This document shows positions 61,864-64,000 of a stretch of DNA of 64,000 nucleotides, piece by piece (the stretch's first letter is position 1; each line of letters begins with the position of its first letter). Under the pieces are notes generated by a model. The model was not told the DNA's origin and did no database searches. It worked only from the letters and a program-made list of their open reading frames with translations. Source of the DNA: Chloroflexota bacterium (GTDB lineage Bacteria; Chloroflexota; UBA11872; VXOZ01); the NCBI GenBank assembly GCA_958295775.1, contig CATQHC010000002.1, positions 589,663 through 653,662 on the forward strand, read 5' to 3'. A program made the position numbers and the translations under genes.

Positions 61864-63687
61864 ATGCCAATGCAGTCGCGGTACGCCTGGAAAGCGAACT
61901 CTCGTCGAATTTCCCGGCGCCTGCTCTTGAAAGTCGGTGCAGTCCCGCTTGTCGGTCTGTCCGCAGGGTCGGCGCTTGGCGTGCTGCGCTCACAAGCCGG
62001 CAAGTATGCGTTGCCGGGCACTTTCATAGGCTCCGTGGACATTTCCGGTTTGTCGCAGGCTGAGGCCGCCGCGCTCGTGCAAGCGCAGTGGGCAGACTAC
62101 ATCCAAAACCCCGTCGTGCTCGGCCACGATGGAGCGAGGTGGCAACCCTCGGCCACAGACATTGGGATAACTGTTGATATAGAAGAGGCGCTACGCAAAG
62201 CTTTCGCCACCGAGCAGCGGCGCATGTGGCTATGGTTCTTAAGCTTTAGCTTGGACAATCAAGTCAGTATGCCGGTCTACTTGGATCCCTTGGTCGCTCT
62301 CCACTTCCTCAACTCGATCGCTGAGCACATTGATCGGCCACCGATAAACTCCTTGCTGGAACGGCAGGCCAACAATGTGAGTGTGCAGCCAGGTTCCGAT
62401 GGCAAGTGGCTTGACCGCGAAGCAACGCTGCGACTCATGAGGCTTCCTGACGACCCACCATTGCGTCAACAGATTGAGTTGCCGATATTGACGCTTGTTC
62501 CTCCTATTCCCTTGCAGAAAGCAGAGGAAGTAAAGTCCATCTTTGAGAGACTCACTCGCCACGGTCTGCGCTTCGAGCTTGCGGGCGATGCGTGGCAAGT
62601 CCCCGGCAGCACACTTGCATCCTGGCTGAAGATCATGCAGGAGCCGGATCAGGGGCGCCTTGAGCTTGTGGGAGAACCTGAGATGCTCCAGGGCTGGCTG
62701 GACCATGTATCCAGCGAAGCAACTCGCCCTGCCAAAAACGCCCGCCTTACGGTCCTCGATGGTGACGTGACGTTGGCAGCGCCCGCCGAAATGGGCTATG
62801 AGACTAACACTGACTCGCTTATCGCTACCGCGCAAGCTGCAATTCAGCAAGGTGTTACGGCACTCTACCTTCCGGCCGAAGTGCGAGAACCAAGGTACAC
62901 TGCGGCTAATATGCACGACTGGGGCTTTGACAATGTTCTTGCAGAAGGTACCTCTCTATTTGCTGGGTCGCCGCCCGAGCGCGCACACAACATTGCCTTG
63001 GCAGCGAGAAAACTTCACGGTTTTGTAGTCCCACCAGGTGAAATGTTTTCATTCCTAGAGACACTTGGTCCAATAACGCGGGAGGATGGCTACCAGTCCA
63101 GTCTGGTGATACTTGGCGACCAGACAGTGCCGGGAGTTGGTGGCGGGGTTTGCCAGGTCTCCACTACTATGTTCCGCGCGGCATTCTGGGCCGGCCTGCC
63201 CATCGAGGAGCGCAATCAGCACTCGTACCGAGTGAGTTACTATGAGCGCGACGGCAGTCCGCCAGGCTTCGATGCCGCCGTCTATGATCCTGGTGTAGAC
63301 CTCAAGTTCATCAACGATTCAGAACGTCCGATTCTCATCCAAACCCACGTTGACGAAGAGGAAATGACGCTGAAATTCGTGATGCACGGCCGCAGTACCG
63401 AGCGCTGGGTGCGTATGTTGCCGGCCATCGCCAAGAACTGGGTTAGACATGGGCCGCCCTTGCCCGACAAAATAGACCCTGAGATTCCTTTGGGTGAGCG
63501 TTTGCAGATTGAGTGGGCGGCTGATGGCGTCGAAACCGAGATTCACCGGGAAGTAGTGGAAGACGGCAACAGCCGTTTCGATTACTTCAAGAGCCGCTAT
63601 CGACCATGGCAAGAACGCTGGGTGCTCGGAACAAGAATCGTTCCGCCAGACCAGCAGCCGCCACAAGTCCCGCAGGAATCTGAATGA
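61864..63687 (+). CDS. Exported VanW-family protein with peptidoglycan-binding-like domains
   Basis: A 607-residue exported protein. The N-terminus 'SRRLLLKVGAVPLVGLSAGSALG' looks like a Tat signal or membrane anchor. Residues about 50-330 hold two PG_binding_4-like repeats ('GTFIGSVDISGLSQAEAAALVQ', 'AEMGYETNTDSLIATAQAAIQQG'), and the VanW domain follows with 'RAHNIALAARKLHGFVVPPGEMFSFLETLGP', 'VPGVGGGVCQVSTTMFRAAFWAGLPIEER' and 'YDPGVDLKFINDS'. VanW proteins occur beside some vancomycin-resistance genes and in many Gram-positive-type walls, but their activity is unknown; the conserved Cys in 'GGGVCQVST' suggests a catalytic or cross-linking role. The gene stands alone; no vanS/R or ligase gene is close. 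Confidence 0.85.
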   Translation: MPMQSRYAWKANSRRISRRLLLKVGAVPLVGLSAGSALGVLRSQAGKYALPGTFIGSVDISGLSQAEAAALVQAQWADYIQNPVVLGHDGARWQPSATDIGITVDIEEALRKAFATEQRRMWLWFLSFSLDNQVSMPVYLDPLVALHFLNSIAEHIDRPPINSLLERQANNVSVQPGSDGKWLDREATLRLMRLPDDPPLRQQIELPILTLVPPIPLQKAEEVKSIFERLTRHGLRFELAGDAWQVPGSTLASWLKIMQEPDQGRLELVGEPEMLQGWLDHVSSEATRPAKNARLTVLDGDVTLAAPAEMGYETNTDSLIATAQAAIQQGVTALYLPAEVREPRYTAANMHDWGFDNVLAEGTSLFAGSPPERAHNIALAARKLHGFVVPPGEMFSFLETLGPITREDGYQSSLVILGDQTVPGVGGGVCQVSTTMFRAAFWAGLPIEERNQHSYRVSYYERDGSPPGFDAAVYDPGVDLKFINDSERPILIQTHVDEEEMTLKFVMHGRSTERWVRMLPAIAKNWVRHGPPLPDKIDPEIPLGERLQIEWAADGVETEIHREVVEDGNSRFDYFKSRYRPWQERWVLGTRIVPPDQQPPQVPQESE

Positions 63688-64000
63688 AATAGGCGTCAGT
63701 TCTCGCCGGCCTTGCATTTAATCAAACCTGCCCTGCGCCGTTTTCTGAGGAATAGAGAGAATGCCGCGGGGTCTTTGATTCAGCTCTCGTGATACTGTTT
63801 TCTCTCCGGAGAATTTTCGGGCCGAATTGGTGTGTTGCCTCTCGCACACCGTTGCCGCGGCCGCACGCCCATCTGCGGGAAGAAGCCACAGTCTACTGCG
63901 TGTTGCCAATGCGAAACTTATGCGGATTGGGCCGCTAGCTGAAAGGCGATGAGGGCTTAAGAGGGCGGGATGGATATCGAGACTTAGAGAGAATGATGAG
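63688..64000. other. Window end without a supported gene
   Basis: About 310 bases after the VanW gene. I see no gene, terminator hairpin or repeat that I can support. The run GAGAGAATGATGAG at the very end could precede a gene outside the window. Confidence 0.3.

Noticed and set aside
1..64000. CRISPR arrays, insertion sequences, prophage genes, rRNA, rnpB, tmRNA
   Set aside because: I saw no regularly spaced direct repeats, no transposase or integrase with matching ends, and none of the conserved core strings of these RNAs.

Overview
The window looks like a chromosomal segment of a moderately GC-rich bacterium, most probably a member of the Chloroflexota. The reasons are indirect: an HspR-type heat-shock cluster, 'FGYP'-type repeats in two exported proteins, many twin-arginine lipoprotein solute-binding proteins, a PspA-PspAA pair, and an NBR1-like Ig domain fused to an amidase. 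No rRNA gene is present, so the phylum is an inference. The layout is that of a slow-evolving chromosome: about 50 genes, three single tRNA genes (Lys, Trp, Leu), short spacers, and no insertion sequence, prophage or CRISPR array that I can see.

Region by region. 1-9.6 kb: the end of a spondin-domain protein, a DegT-type aminotransferase, a large GT39-like glycosyltransferase, tatC, an exported c-type cytochrome, a CmoM-like methyltransferase and a NupC-type nucleoside transporter. 9.7-19.5 kb: the three tRNAs interspersed with a two-domain deacetylase-like protein, a sugar isomerase, a flippase-like membrane protein plus FAD oxidoreductase pair, the fluoride exporter crcB, a zinc-type dehydrogenase and a C45-type acyltransferase/peptidase. 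20-30 kb: an envelope-stress island with pspA-pspAA, a response regulator, histidine kinase and HtrA protease arranged like mprAB-pepD of mycobacteria, a tandem pair of unrecognised membrane/BON-like proteins, and two related solute-binding lipoproteins, one of them broken. 30-43 kb: a D-aminopeptidase, aspS, and a heat-shock cluster read as lon-dnaK-grpE-dnaJ-hspR-clpC. Ahead of lon lies a strong sigma-70-type promoter overlapped by an inverted repeat that resembles the HspR operator (HAIR). 43-46.4 kb: a cell-wall amidase and a beta-propeller protein.

46.7-59.4 kb is the accessory part. All its genes are on the plus strand: sugar isomerase, Gfo/Idh/MocA oxidoreductase, a duplicated pair of BtrH_N-like cysteine proteins, an amidohydrolase followed by a second one that has lost every metal ligand, a class III aminotransferase, an isochorismatase-family hydrolase, two tandem solute-binding lipoproteins and a RidA-like protein. 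Together they suggest capture and breakdown of a small nitrogen-containing compound, but no permease is present and the substrate cannot be read from the sequence. REP-like palindromes sit in its spacers. 59.5-64 kb holds a frameshifted solute-binding gene, a long apparently non-coding stretch and a VanW-family protein.

The most notable points are the HspR/promoter arrangement at lon, the combined envelope-stress island with its unknown membrane pair, the duplicated BtrH_N-like proteins in which the expected histidine is a cysteine, the active/degenerate amidohydrolase pair, and five solute-binding lipoproteins with no transporter permease in the window.
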